From Fragum whitleyi (lineage: Eukaryota; Mollusca; Bivalvia; Cardiida; Cardiidae), in NCBI GenBank assembly GCA_948146395.1, contig OX411548.1:34046912-34110911 (forward strand): a DNA stretch of 64,000 nt, written 5' to 3'. This document shows, in pieces, positions 9,993-19,145 of the stretch (the stretch's first letter is position 1; the number at the start of each line of letters is the position of its first letter). Both the position numbers and the translations under genes were made by a program. The notes under the pieces were generated by a model, which worked only from the letters and a program-made list of their open reading frames with translations, searched no databases and was not told the DNA's origin.

Positions 9993-11645
9993 ACGTCGCG
10001 CACGGTAATGCGGCACTTTTTAATAAACGTCACCCGCTGTGTTTTAAAACTTATCATAACAAGACTCCTTGGTCGCACCATCCATATACCTTACATCTTA
10101 ATAACACTTTAACAATGACCAATTTATAAATCAAACATTTCTTGCAAACTATTTTCGTATGATTTTGTAAAAAGGAGTTTCAAATTGTAATTTAAGCGAA
10201 AAAACGCGTGTAACATGTAACAAAAAAGCATCACCGGAAGATACACATCTTATATTTTATACAGTTAAATAATGTTTAAACTGCTTGAAAGTGCATCAAA
10301 TCTAAACTGGCATGACATCCAACAATTTTACTGACAGAAATCTTAATTTAACCACAAATAAGAAAAATACCGCTTTATGTTTAACAAAAAGTGAAGCGTA
10401 ACATCAAACTTTAAGACGCCGAAAAAATGACGATTTTCTTTTATATTTCATTAAAAAATGGTTCAATTGCAACCAATCTTAAAATTAAAAATATTATTTT
10501 TCTGTTTTTCTTAAATATGTAAATAGATATCAATTTGAGTTTCAATCGGAAAATTGATAAGCCGAAATTCGTGTGGAACGAAATCTTTTAAGGCTGTTAT
10601 AAAACTGTTTTTTCCATTCTTAATACGCTTAAAAAATCAGTTCCTTTATTCATACGATAATTTAATTAAAGCTAAGAAATATTATTTTTCTCTTATAAAT
10701 CATATTAAAATTTCATGAAAAAATATTTGCAAATAAAAGAGATATGGATATTAGTTCGTGTGGAACGATTTCTAAAAAAACGCGCATTTTCTTACAACGA
10801 CGTTATGTTTGATTCGTTGAATTATAAAACCGACGCGCCTTCAGACGAATACAGAGTAGATTAAATCCGCAATTCAAGGGGAGAAAAAGACAAAGAAAGC
10901 GAAACACCATGCGAGAAGAATGTTTGTGTGGAAGTGTCGATGTGAGAAGGGTAAGGGAAGAACTAGATATAAACAAGAGGGCCAATATTGCCCGAAATCG
11001 CTCATGTTAATTTCGGATAGCAAAAAAGAATATTTGATACATTTTTAGCAAGGACTTGTATTCTCGGACTGTAACTTGTTGTTCTAAAGACCCAAGAATA
11101 GTGAGTTCGAAGCAAACTTAGCTAAATGTAATAACTTTTTTCGAACATCTAAAAAGAAGGGGGGGCGTCATATTCAAAAATGCATGTATTGATGACATCA
11201 CTTTTTATGAACAAGCTGCTGTTGGTTCGAATTGAACATTACAATAAAAATAGGGTGAATATTTCATAATGTCAGATTTACCTCTACAATATAACATAAA
11301 TCATTTCGAAAAAAGGCGTCTAGCCAAATACTTCTTCATATTTAAAGTGGAAATAAGCCTAACTCTACAAAAGGCTTAATCCAGTATTCGCATGTCTAAA
11401 ACATTTATGCGAAGTTGAAAATAATATGACATTTTGCATTCTTCGCGAGGGATAGGGGCGAGTTTTGATTTTTTAATGATGACTATATATTCTGACATTG
11501 CTATAGCTGTAGAAAGAGTGAGAAATATAATGATAACGTGAACTTTTTTCTGACACAAAAAATAGAGAAAACACTAGACGCTACACAATAGACGTTTGCT
11601 ATTTTGACGTTACATTTTAGTGCCGCATTACCGTGCGCGACGTCT
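9993..11645. mobile_element. 1.65-kb element with 26-bp terminal inverted repeats
   Basis: GACGTCGCGCACGGTAATGC (then GGCACT) at 9993 is repeated in inverse at the right end (AGTGCC then GCATTACCGTGCGCGACGTC, ending near 11642). TCA precedes the left end and follows the right end, a possible 3-bp target duplication. The interior is AT-rich with only short ORFs and two copies of TTCGTGTGGAACGA (about 10568 and 10755). No transposase fragment is recognised, so it is non-autonomous. A 3-bp duplication would fit CACTA or Harbinger-type elements, but the terminal bases do not settle it. Confidence 0.75.
10972..10993 (+). repeat. AACAAGAG terminus with hairpin
   Basis: AACAAGAG overlaps the hairpin GGGCCAATATTGCCC. 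The same AACAAGAG word followed by a different hairpin (GCACCGCCTACGGGTGC) begins the element at 12766. It probably marks one end of an element lying within the 1.65-kb inverted-repeat element. Confidence 0.55.
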
Positions 11646-11775
11646 CAGAGTTCATCCGTGAAGTTTTTATTAAATTTGTACCTGAGGTTATGGAGAAATC
11701 GTTTTGGACGGGCAGACGGACAGACAAAGCGGCGGCTATATGCTTTCCTAACTTCGGGGAGCATAATTTGAACCG
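11646..11775 (+). mobile_element. 3' part of an ACGGACG-tailed element
   Basis: TGAGGTTATGGAGAAATCG, then GACGGGCAGACGGACAGAC and AAGCGGCGGCTATATGC, ending CTTCGGGGAGCATAA. The composition (GC-rich GACGG repeats in AT-rich DNA, then a short hairpin and CATAA) matches the tails at 12400-12485 and 12655-12735. Confidence 0.6.
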
Positions 11776-11989
11776 CTTGAGCGACTGATTCGCCCCACTG
11801 GCCTTAATCTACTGATACAATTATATGAGAATTAACGATTTTAAGTCTTTTTCTCCCTTCTTTTTTTTTTAAAAGAATGATAAGTCATATGCTGAAATAT
11901 TTCTGCAAAGAAAGAAATCAAGAACTATGAATAACATATAGAACATTGACCTCCGCCTGTTAAAGACATATTTTTCATCTGGTCACAAT

Positions 11990-12490
11990 ATTCTTTGTAG
12001 ACAGAAAATGGGTTACAAAGGGAACATACTAAAGGTTTATTTCCATCTGACATATTCTTAGCCACTGATTTTCAAAGTTTTCACCGAATGATCATATAAG
12101 TGAAATTTGGTTGATAAAAATCAATTAGATACCGAGAAAAGTCGTATACAACCATGTATTATTTTTTCATTGAATCAAAACCCCTTGAAAATCTTTGAAA
12201 GATTTGGTTGATATTAACAAGTAAGATTCTGAGAAAAGTCGCATATTACCATACATGGAAGTAAGCCACGCCCATTAATGCCTTTTTTTCATTTAATCAT
12301 AATTCCTTGAACAACTTTGAAAGAGGGTCACGAAATATTCAATCCTGTGAACTAGGTTAATTTTTTTCAGTGGTTTCTGAGGTGAAGATATTTAAAGAAA
12401 AGTTTTAGACCGGACGCACGGATGGACGTACGGACGTTTGACGGACAAAGCGCTATAACAATAGCCCAAGTGGCCTTCGGCCAGTGAAGC
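11990..12490 (+). mobile_element. ACGGACG-tailed element with about 120-130-bp internal units
   Basis: Repeated strings ATTTTTTCATTGAATCAAAA, CCTTGAAAATCTTTGAAAGA and GAGAAAAGTCG recur near 12100, 12170 and 12280. They lead into GTGGTTTCTGAGGTGAAGAT and a GC-rich tail (GACCGGACGCACGGATGG, GGACAAAGCGCTATA, a GGCCTTCGGCC hairpin). This layout of diverged tandem units followed by an ACGGACG tail is one I associate with bivalve repeats. Confidence 0.65.
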
Positions 12491-12539
12491 CATAAAGTAT
12501 ATCATGGTATGTTACATAAACTGTAGTGTCCATAGCACC

Positions 12540-12740
12540 CACGTTCTCAACCCGACCATAAAAAAAACGCAGAAATCTGAAAGAGCTTCCCCTAAGGATC
12601 ATTCCTATGAATTTTAGTTAAATTCTGATTGAAAGTTTCAGAGAAGATAGACGCATGAAAAGATTACGGACGACGGGACGGGATGGACGCCGGGAGTCAG
12701 GCCTTGACGACAAAAGACCGCTTGACCTCGCCCCGTGGAG
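12540..12740 (+). mobile_element. Second ACGGACG-tailed element fragment
   Basis: ATTTTAGTTAAATTCTGATT, GTTTCAGAGAAGATAG, then GGACGACGGGACGGGATGG and GACAAAAGACCGC. It lies head-to-tail after the previous element and just before an AACAAGAG terminus. Confidence 0.6.
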
Positions 12741-12765
12741 CTAAAATCAACAACGATTTATTCAA

Positions 12766-13505
12766 AACAAGAGCACCGCCTACGGGTGCAGGTTAATGAA
12801 AAAAAAAAAAAACTAAGGACATATCACTTAATGTTAAAGTTTTAATTTTTTCATAAATTTCATAAATTTGACTTTGAGTGACCTAGACTGATGACCTTGA
12901 ACTTGGACCCCGAGCAATCATTCCAAAATGATGGCCAATGTTAAAGTTGTAATTTTTTAATAGATTTGTACCTGAAAAATGACCATGACCTTGACTGATG
13001 ACCTTGAACTTTGTACACATGCACCAACAGAAAGGTCTTGTCCCAAGCAATCATCATGTGAAATATGAAGGCCCACTTACCATTCAAAAGTTATGGCCAT
13101 TGTTAAAGATTTAATTTTTTTACCAAATTTGACCTTGAAAAAAGACGTTGACCTTGACTGATGACCTTGAACTTGGATCTAACAGAAAGGTCTTGTCGCA
13201 AGCAACCATCATCTGAATATTAAGGCTCTTTCGCTTTCCATTAAAAAGTTATGGCTTATGTTAAAGTTATATATTTTTTCAACAAATTTGATCTTGAAAA
13301 ATGACATTGACCTTGATTGATGACCTTGAACTTTGTATCAACAGAAAGGTCTTATGCCAAGCAATTATCATGTGAAATATGAATGCTCTATGACTTACCA
13401 TTCAAAAGTTATGACAAAGGTTAAAGTTTTTCACACCAACATCAACACCAACTCGAACGCCAAGGTGATCATAATAACCCGGGTTTTCTTCGAAAACATC
13501 CGATA
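12766..13505 (+). mobile_element. AACAAGAG-type element with four to five 160-bp tandem units
   Basis: Begins AACAAGAG with hairpin GCACCGCCTACGGGTGC. TTAAAG starts follow at 12834, 12941, 13103, 13261 and 13421, with CCTTGACTGATGACCTTGAA and AGAAAGGTCTTGTC in each unit. The right end has the CAACATCAACACCAACTCG-type low-complexity stretch, then GGTGATCATAATAACCCGGG and TTTTCTTCG. No ORF spans the units. It is non-coding and presumably mobilised in trans. I recall such units from bivalve genomes. Confidence 0.75.
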
Positions 13506-13627
13506 TAAAAAGAAATCTGAACGGTTCCATCACTGAGCGTTATTGTCGTGAAAGGTCATTTTTATTTACTTGCCTTTCTTTGCTGAAGAAATCGCGTTCA
13601 CGAGGGACACTTATGAACTAATTTGTT

Positions 13628-13827
13628 AATGGCTCGAGAGACTTCGGGTAATTTAATTTGCCGTTGATAGAATCAATATTTAATGCCTCTCTGATTTCTC
13701 TCACATATCTGATAATAATCATGCCAAATAAATTTGATAATCTTGTCACACCGGACTAATGACGGAGAATGCTCCCTTGGGCACAAGACATGTAAGATCC
13801 CAGTTCCGTAAAACAAAATATGTTACA
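13628..13827 (+). repeat. About 200-bp dispersed repeat, copy 2
   Basis: Matches 3917-4118 (GATAGAATCAATATTTAATG, CTCTGATTTCTCTCACATAT, CGGACTAATGACGGAGAA). The terminal boundaries are blurred in both copies. Confidence 0.7.
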
Positions 13828-13944
13828 AATAATATGCTCATGTAGTTTTATATTTATTCTATTTCTATTTGTATATTTCACTCATGTTTTTTTGTTATTT
13901 AGAGGTTGAACGGCTCGGCTAACAAATCCTTGTCAACATAAAAC

Positions 13945-14580
13945 CTGGGCCGAGTTCGAAAATGGATCGAGTGGGGTTAAAAATGAGGTCAGGGGGTCAA
14001 AATTGCACTCCAGATACAACAATTTTGACTCGCATGTCTCGAAATTTGGACTGAGTGTTTGTCTCCATAAAATCTTACTCGAGTCAGAAAATGGATCAAG
14101 AGGTCAAAACTTACAAAACCTTACATGCACCTTAGAAGCCACATGTTTGCCTTAAATGTCTTGCATCTTGATCAGAATTTTTTGTCTAAATGATATCACG
14201 GACGAGTTTCAACATGGGTCAAATGGGGTTAAGAATGATGTCAAGGGGTCGAATCTAGAAAAAAACATGTGGCACCCCCAGAAGCCACATTTTGGCTAGA
14301 ATGTCTTGAAAATTGTTAAGAGTGTTTTTCTAAAAGACTAGGTCGAGTTCGTAAATGGGTCAAGTGGGGTCAAAATGCGTCCAATGCGTCAAATCTTAGA
14401 AAAACCCTACTTCCACTCTTAAGGGCACACTTTTGGCAAAAAATCAACTTGAAACTTGGTCAGAACTTTTGTCTACTTGATATCTCGGACAAGTTCGAAA
14501 TTGGGTAAAAATTAAGGTCACAAGGTGAGATCTTGGAAAGACCGTTTGAACACTTTAGAGGTAACACGTTTTCAATCAAA
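13945..14580 (+). repeat. 130-150-bp tandem units, about five
   Basis: GCCGAGTTCGAAAATGG-like starts occur near 13950, 14080, 14211, 14342 and 14489. Each is followed by GGGTCAAGTGGGGTCAAAA-like text and by AGAAGCCACATTTTGGC-like text. Units are strongly diverged. This GGTCAAG-rich type of unit is one I associate with bivalve elements, and it does not encode a recognisable protein. Confidence 0.75.
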
Positions 14581-14599
14581 TATGTGTTCTGTAGAATGA

Positions 14600-14800
14600 A
14601 ATTAAGGATTTTCATTTATTTGACCAATTGGCACCATTTTTGACCCAACTAAACCCATTTTTGAACTTTACGGTGATTTCATTGAGTCAAACAATCTGAC
14701 CAAGTTTAAAGACAATTGAGTGAAAATTGTGGCATTTAGAGTGCACACAAAGTTTTTCAAAGATTTGACCCCTTGACCGTATTTTGACCCGATTACCGCA
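14600..14800 (-). repeat. Inverted copy of the GGTCAAG tandem unit
   Basis: TTTGACCCAACTAAACCCAT, CTGACCAAGTTTAAAGACA and TTGACCCCTTGACCGTATTT are the reverse complement of the motifs in 13945-14580. The two blocks together make a large imperfect foldback. Confidence 0.65.
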
Positions 14801-14934
14801 GAGTAAAATCAAACTATCAAATGATGGTGCACCAATTGTTTTCAATATATCTCGTTTATTACACTATATTGCACTGGGAAATTTGACATGTGCATAGATA
14901 AATAATTATTCTAACCTTCGCGAGGTAGAAAGGA

Positions 14935-15202
14935 ATCCGGGTAAATTTAAATGCTCATAGGGACAAAATCCAAATTTCTACAACTGGTTTTTGTTTTAAA
15001 CCTATTTATTTTACATCGATTGGGACACCAGTTCTTACAACTTAGATTAATCCCTCTCGATTCTGCTTCTCGGAAAATTCACCAATACTCGCGACGAATG
15101 TGTGGGCAAATGAAAGAACCAAGATCGATAGCCGCTCCCGGGAATCGAACTCAGGACCTTTGGGTCAAGAGGCCGACGCTCTACCTCTAGACCACGGACA
15201 CC
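14935..15202 (-). mobile_element. tRNA-derived SINE (tRNA-Lys-like head)
   Basis: The minus strand starts GGTGTCCGTGGTCTAGAGG, with A-box-like TGGTCTAGAGGTAGAGCG, a loop containing CTCTTGA (anticodon position CTT) and B-box GAGTTCGATTCCCGG. The anticodon stem is mismatched, so it is a SINE head rather than a tRNA gene. The body has TTTTCCGAGAAGCAGAATCG and GAGGGATTAATCTAAG. The 3' boundary near 14935-14950 is uncertain. Confidence 0.75.
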
Positions 15203-15608
15203 ACACTAACTCGTCAAAAGGTGTTGTATATTTTAGCGTAAATTTCACGATACGACGTGTTTCTTGAAATCCGTATGAGTTTCTTGAAAGCCATTTTTAA
15301 AGTACGATAATGGTAGGACAAAATTTCCATCGAAGTGCCTTTCTTGAAAAATGCCGCTGTTGTGGGCGTTGATGTTGTTTAAAATAAACTATTATTTATC
15401 AATGTAACACAAGCCTTCATTGAATGCTTTTGAATCTATTGTATTTAAACAGGAGCAAAATTGTGGAAAATGATAACTTTCGTTATGGGTTTGATTTCAA
15501 GGTCAAAGATCAAATATGAATTAAATTATATCGATTTGTTTGAGATAATTAGTTTGTGCAATGACTACAAGATAGGTGTTTCCCCCGCTTCTTTTCTCGA
15601 AAAGAAAA

Positions 15609-15640
15609 ATGAAAAAAAAAAAAAAAAAAAAAAAAAAATC
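15609..15640 (+). repeat. Poly(A) tract
   Basis: About 30 A bases. No element boundary was recognised next to it, so it may be a SINE/LINE tail or simple repeat. The 112-codon ORF across it is spurious. Confidence 0.9.
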
Positions 15641-16007
15641 CAGTCACTCATGTTTCCTCACATACATTTTTCGCAGAACTCGATGTCTGTTCCATTGACT
15701 AATCTGAGCTCACGAAGTAAATCAAACTCGTCAAATCATTATCACAGAAATTTACCCTTAAATTTCATTGGTATTCTATCTCAGTCGTTATGGCTTTAAA
15801 GGAAACATGGTTTCAGACAATCAAAGTAAATCTAACAATTGAATTTTACCAACGGAAAGACATACTGTACTCCTAGAGTCATAATTAAAAAAGGGCATTT
15901 TAAATATCCTACAGGATCAAGCAAGTACATGAATTTGAAGACTGTTTAACGCCACTTTTAACATTTTTTTCAGGCATATGGCACCGCTATCAGGGATCGA
16001 AACTAAC

Positions 16008-16052
16008 ACCAGTCCTAAGGCCCAAGACCTTTGGATTCTTGGGAGGACTGGT
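16008..16052. repeat. Perfect-stem hairpin
   Basis: Left arm ACCAGTCCTAAGG with CCCAAGACC pairs with GGATTCTTGGG and GGACTGGT on the right. Upstream, GGGATCGAAACTAACACC is B-box-like on the minus strand. That hints at a decayed tRNA-like element, which I cannot confirm. Confidence 0.6.
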
Positions 16053-16165
16053 AGATGTTACCATGTTGCATGCCCTACAGACCGTAGTTAATGAAGGGAT
16101 TGAGTATTCGAAGTCTGTAAAGTTTGAAAAGTAATTGCCTTTGCAAACTAAAATTTGCATAATTA

Positions 16166-16246
16166 CCAAATGGAAAACATTGTAGAAAAGAAGAAATTGC
16201 TTGTAAAAAGCATTTTCTTCTTTTCCAACAATGTTTTCCTTGCAAT
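16166..16246. repeat. Foldback hairpin, twin of 20806
   Basis: GGAAAACATTGTAGAAAAG, AAGAAATTGCTTGT, then AAGCATTTTCTTCTTTTCC and AACAATGTTTTCC: inverted arms of about 35 bp. The same hairpin with different loop bases occurs at 20813-20875, so this is a mobile foldback family or a duplicated hairpin. Confidence 0.75.
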
Positions 16247-16390
16247 TTATCCCTTAAATTATTAAAATTCAAACATGATTTTCATCATGCAGGACCTGTA
16301 GTTACCAGGAAGGGCCTGTAAGATTTTTTGGGCTAACAGGTCCTTCAGGTCGGTGGCAAATAGTACTAAGTGTCAAACTCTGGCTATCTA

Positions 16391-16826
16391 CAGTTAATAA
16401 CATCGTGGAATTGACATTCTTCTCAATCAAAACCATTCTAAATCGCTCACTCAGCGCTCCAATCATTCATTCCGAACACTCACTCAAACCATTCATAAAC
16501 GCTCAAAATTACTAAAAAATATGAGATAAACAACTACCTTCAAACTGAATAAAAAAAGAACCAAATCACGATTTCACTGACATAATTGAAATTTTAGGCA
16601 TCTGATTGGTTCTTGAGGAAATAGGGAGCTATTTATAGAATGTTTATGCATATTTTATTAAAGGGAGGTAATACATATAGCTTTTTTGTTCAACCTGAAC
16701 AAAATCAGCTATATATGATTACCTCCCATTAAATGCACTCAAAACTCACTCGCCGCACTCTTTCAATTTCATTCCAGAATCATTCCAAAATCACTCACCT
16801 TGTCAATTTCCCAATGTTGTTAACTG
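16391..16826 (-). mobile_element. Family A MITE, 436 bp, palindrome variant
   Basis: TA flanks at 16389-90 and 16827-28; termini CAGTTAATAACATCGTG and TTGTTAACTG. The palindrome here has ATATAGC and GCTATAT in its arms where most copies have ATATCGC and GCGATAT, so both arms changed together. Its right 280 bp are included in a tandem duplication (repeated at 17374). Confidence 0.92.
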
Positions 16827-17106
16827 TACTACATACTCGCTACAGTACCGGTAGCAATCAAAGATATGACTCTGTAAATAAACCCGGGAAATTTTTGTTC
16901 CATTGTAATTCAAACTCTTCAAACCATTATGCCAGAACTTTCCCCGTAACATTTATAGTCAATTGTACAAAATTAATGATTTTCGACAAAAGAAAGACAA
17001 CATCACAGTTAATAACATCCTGAAATTGTCAAGCTAAATGATATTGGAATGATTTCGGAATGAAATTGAATGAGCGAGCATAATAAGCGATGTTTCTTAC
17101 CTTCAT
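16545..17106 (+). repeat. Local duplication, copy 1 (pairs with 17374-17938)
   Basis: About 560 bp repeat nearly identically at an offset of 829-831 bp. The unit contains the end of the family A copy at 16391, a 180-bp spacer (AATCAAAGATATGACTCTG, TTCAAACTCTTCAAACCATT) and the start of another family A copy in the opposite orientation (17006). Very few differences are visible, so the duplication is recent. Confidence 0.92.
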
Positions 17107-17171
17107 TAAATAAGATATTCATTCAGGTTACAGAAATAGACTTTTTTACCAATCCGACACTTATAAAAATT
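17006..17171 (+). mobile_element. Family A MITE, partial (duplicated start)
   Basis: Starts CAGTTAATAACATCCTG after CATCA (the TA flank is mutated). It lacks the left palindrome arm: GAGCGAGC joins directly to ATAATAAGCGATGTTTCTTA. It stops in the core at ATAAAAATTAATT, where the text jumps back to the spacer. It is a by-product of the local duplication. Confidence 0.8.
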
Positions 17172-17373
17172 AATTCAAACTCTTCAAACCATTGTGCCAG
17201 AACTTTCCCCGTAACATTTATAGTCAATTGTACAAAATTAATGATTTTCGACAAAAGAAAGACTACATTTACAGTTAATAACATCCTGAAATTGTCAAGC
17301 TAAATGATATTGGAATGATTTCGGAATGAAATTGAACGAGCGAGCATAATAAGCGATGTTTCCTACCTTCATT
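17172..17373 (+). repeat. Third copy of a 200-bp segment of the duplication
   Basis: Repeats 16908-17106 and 17738-17938 (spacer end plus the start of a family A copy, with TA at 17270-71 and CAGTTAATAACATCCTG at 17272). The junctions sit at AATTAATTCAAACTC on the left and CCTTCATTCTGAATA on the right. Confidence 0.9.
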
Positions 17374-17938
17374 CTGAATAAAAAAAAGAACCAAATCACG
17401 ATTTCACTGACATAATTGAAATTTTAGGCATCTGATTGGTTCTTGAGGAAATAGGGAGCTATTTATAGAATGTTTATGCATATTTTATTAAAGGGAGGTA
17501 ACACATATAGCTTTTTTGTTCAACCTGAACAAAATCAGCTATATATGATTACCTCCCATTAAATGCACTCAAAACTCACTCGCCGCACTCTTTCAATTTC
17601 ATTCCAGAATCATTCCAAAATCACTCACCTTGTCAATTTCCCAATGTTGTTAACTGTACTACATACTCGCTACAGTACCGGTAGCAATCAAAGATATGAC
17701 TCTGTAAATAAACCCGGGAAATTATTGTTCCATTGTAATTCAAACTCTTCAAACCATTATGCCAGAACTTTCCCCGTAACATTTATAGTCAATTGTACAA
17801 AATTAATGATTTTCGACAAAAGAAAGACAACATTTACAGTTAATAACATCCTGAAATTGTCAAGCTAAATGATATTGGAATGATTTCGGAATGAAATTGA
17901 ATGAGCGAGCATAATAAGCGATGTTTCCTACCTTCATT
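17374..17938 (+). repeat. Local duplication, copy 2
   Basis: Second copy of 16545-17106, with a one-base longer A run at the start and a TTTA instead of TCA before the second MITE start. It includes 280 bp of the family A right end (through the terminus at 17656 with TA) and the spacer. Confidence 0.92.
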
Positions 17939-18212
17939 AAATAAGATATTCATTCAGGTTACAGAAATAGACTTTTTTGTCTTCGCGAACCAATCCGACA
18001 CTTATAAAAATTAATTAAGTAACAGAAATCGTGGATTTTTTCTAACCATGTCTTTTTTAAATGTTGTTGTTGATCTTTGGGTTATTTGGAGAGTTTTGAG
18101 CTTTTTTAGAACGGTTTGAGTAAGTATTTGGAATGAATAAATGGAGCTTTGATAGAGTGATCCGGGAATGTTTTGATTGGAATATGAGTCAATTTCACAA
18201 TGTTCTTAACTG
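17837..18212 (+). mobile_element. Family A MITE, 376 bp, left palindrome arm lost
   Basis: TA flanks at 17835-36 and 18213-14; CAGTTAATAACATCCTG to TGTTCTTAACTG. The left palindrome arm is missing (GAGCGAGCATAATAAGCG) and the core is A2-like (GTCTTCGCGAACCAATCC). The sequence to its right (CGCATAGAGTCACAG) recurs after the copy at 18702. Confidence 0.9.
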
Positions 18213-18508
18213 TACGCATAGAGTCACAGTTAAGAAAAAAACCTGAGAACCCACCAAATAGTTTGAAAAAACAACACACACATCAAAGAATTAAGTACCA
18301 ATGCCATTCGAATTCTTCAACCATTATCCCAGGAATTTCCCCGTGAATTACATCGATTATCTATCTAACTCGTCATTACTGTTACAATAACGAGTGTTCC
18401 GTACCATTAAAGTAAATTGTACGATTGATTTTCATGACGGTGAGAAATGACATATTGAATCATAATAGATAAATATTCCTTGGTAACAGATATTCTGAGA
18501 GGGTCCAT

Positions 18509-18655
18509 TTGACAGCCCTGCGTTCAGGATGAAAACGTTAGCGAAGCGCTTTCGAAATGATACTCCGCTTTGCACGTATTTGCACGTGCAAAGTGGGGCA
18601 TCATCTTAAAGCGCTCGCGAAACGATTTTACATCCTGAACACTGGGCTGGTCAAA
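18509..18655. mobile_element. 147-bp foldback element present in one tandem unit only
   Basis: Left TTGACAGCCC..GTTCAGGATG mirrors right CATCCTGAAC..GGGCTGGTCAA. Inside are further near-inverse strings (AAGCGCTTTCG and TTAAAGCGCTCGCGAAAC, TTTGCACGTATTTGCACGTG). In the duplicate at 19435-19460 the corresponding text is CCCTCTTATCCTGTCAAG with no hairpin. No transposase is encoded, so it is a MITE-like foldback of unknown superfamily. Confidence 0.8.
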
Positions 18656-18701
18656 TAGAATTATCAAGCGACAAATGCTGTTTTTGTACATAAAGCAGTT
18701 A

Positions 18702-19145
18702 CAGTAAGTAACATCGTGAAATTAACAAATTGAATAATTTAGGAAGGATTCTGGAATGAAATTGAATGAGTTTGTGAAGCGGCTTTTGAGCAAAATTAAA
18801 TGGAGGTAAACCAATGTCGCTAATTTGTTCATTTGAACAAAATAAGCGATATTTATTACCTCCCTTTAATAAAATATACATACAAGCTTTACAGATAGCT
18901 TCCTATTTCTTAAGAACCTTTTTGACGCTAACAATTTGAATTATGTCAGTGAAATCGAGATATTTCTCTTTCAAAATTTATTTTGAATGACGTTGTTGTT
19001 TCTATATTTTTCAATGGGTTTTAGCGTTTTGAATGGTATGCGTGAGTGTTTGGAATGAAAGAATGGGGCTCTGATATAGCGACCCTGAATTTTCTTTTCT
19101 TTTTTTTTTTTTTAATATGAGTCAATTCCACAATGTTCTTAACTG
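18702..19145 (+). mobile_element. Family A MITE, 444 bp (A1)
   Basis: TA at 18700-01 and 19146-47; left terminus mutated to CAGTAAGTAACATCG, right TGTTCTTAACTG. The palindrome is complete but its loop arms are shortened. A T run of about 16 at 19098-19115 explains the extra length. Confidence 0.9.

Larger units (their letters stand above)
18213..19145 (+). repeat. Tandem unit 1 (includes the MITE at 18702)
   Basis: The segment starting TACGCATAGAGTCACAGTTA at 18213 recurs at 19146 (TACGCAGAGAGTCACAGTTA). About 290 bp then match closely (ATTCGAATTCTTCAA, CCCCGTGAATTACATCG, TATCTATCTAACTCGTCATT, GGTAACAGATATTCTGAG). Both units directly follow a family A right end, so the duplication boundary lies in the MITEs. 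Confidence 0.88.

Noticed and set aside
12834..13480. CRISPR-like or satellite array of regular repeats
   Set aside because: Units are about 160 bp, diverged, contiguous without spacers, and lie inside a mobile element in a eukaryotic genome.
15130..15202. Possible functional tRNA-Lys gene on the minus strand
   Set aside because: The anticodon stem does not pair, and a SINE body follows.
16733..17868. Near-identical ORFs of 77-101 codons suggesting a small gene family
   Set aside because: They read through family A MITE ends and the duplicated spacer. The similarity comes from DNA duplication, and the same frames are broken in other MITE copies.
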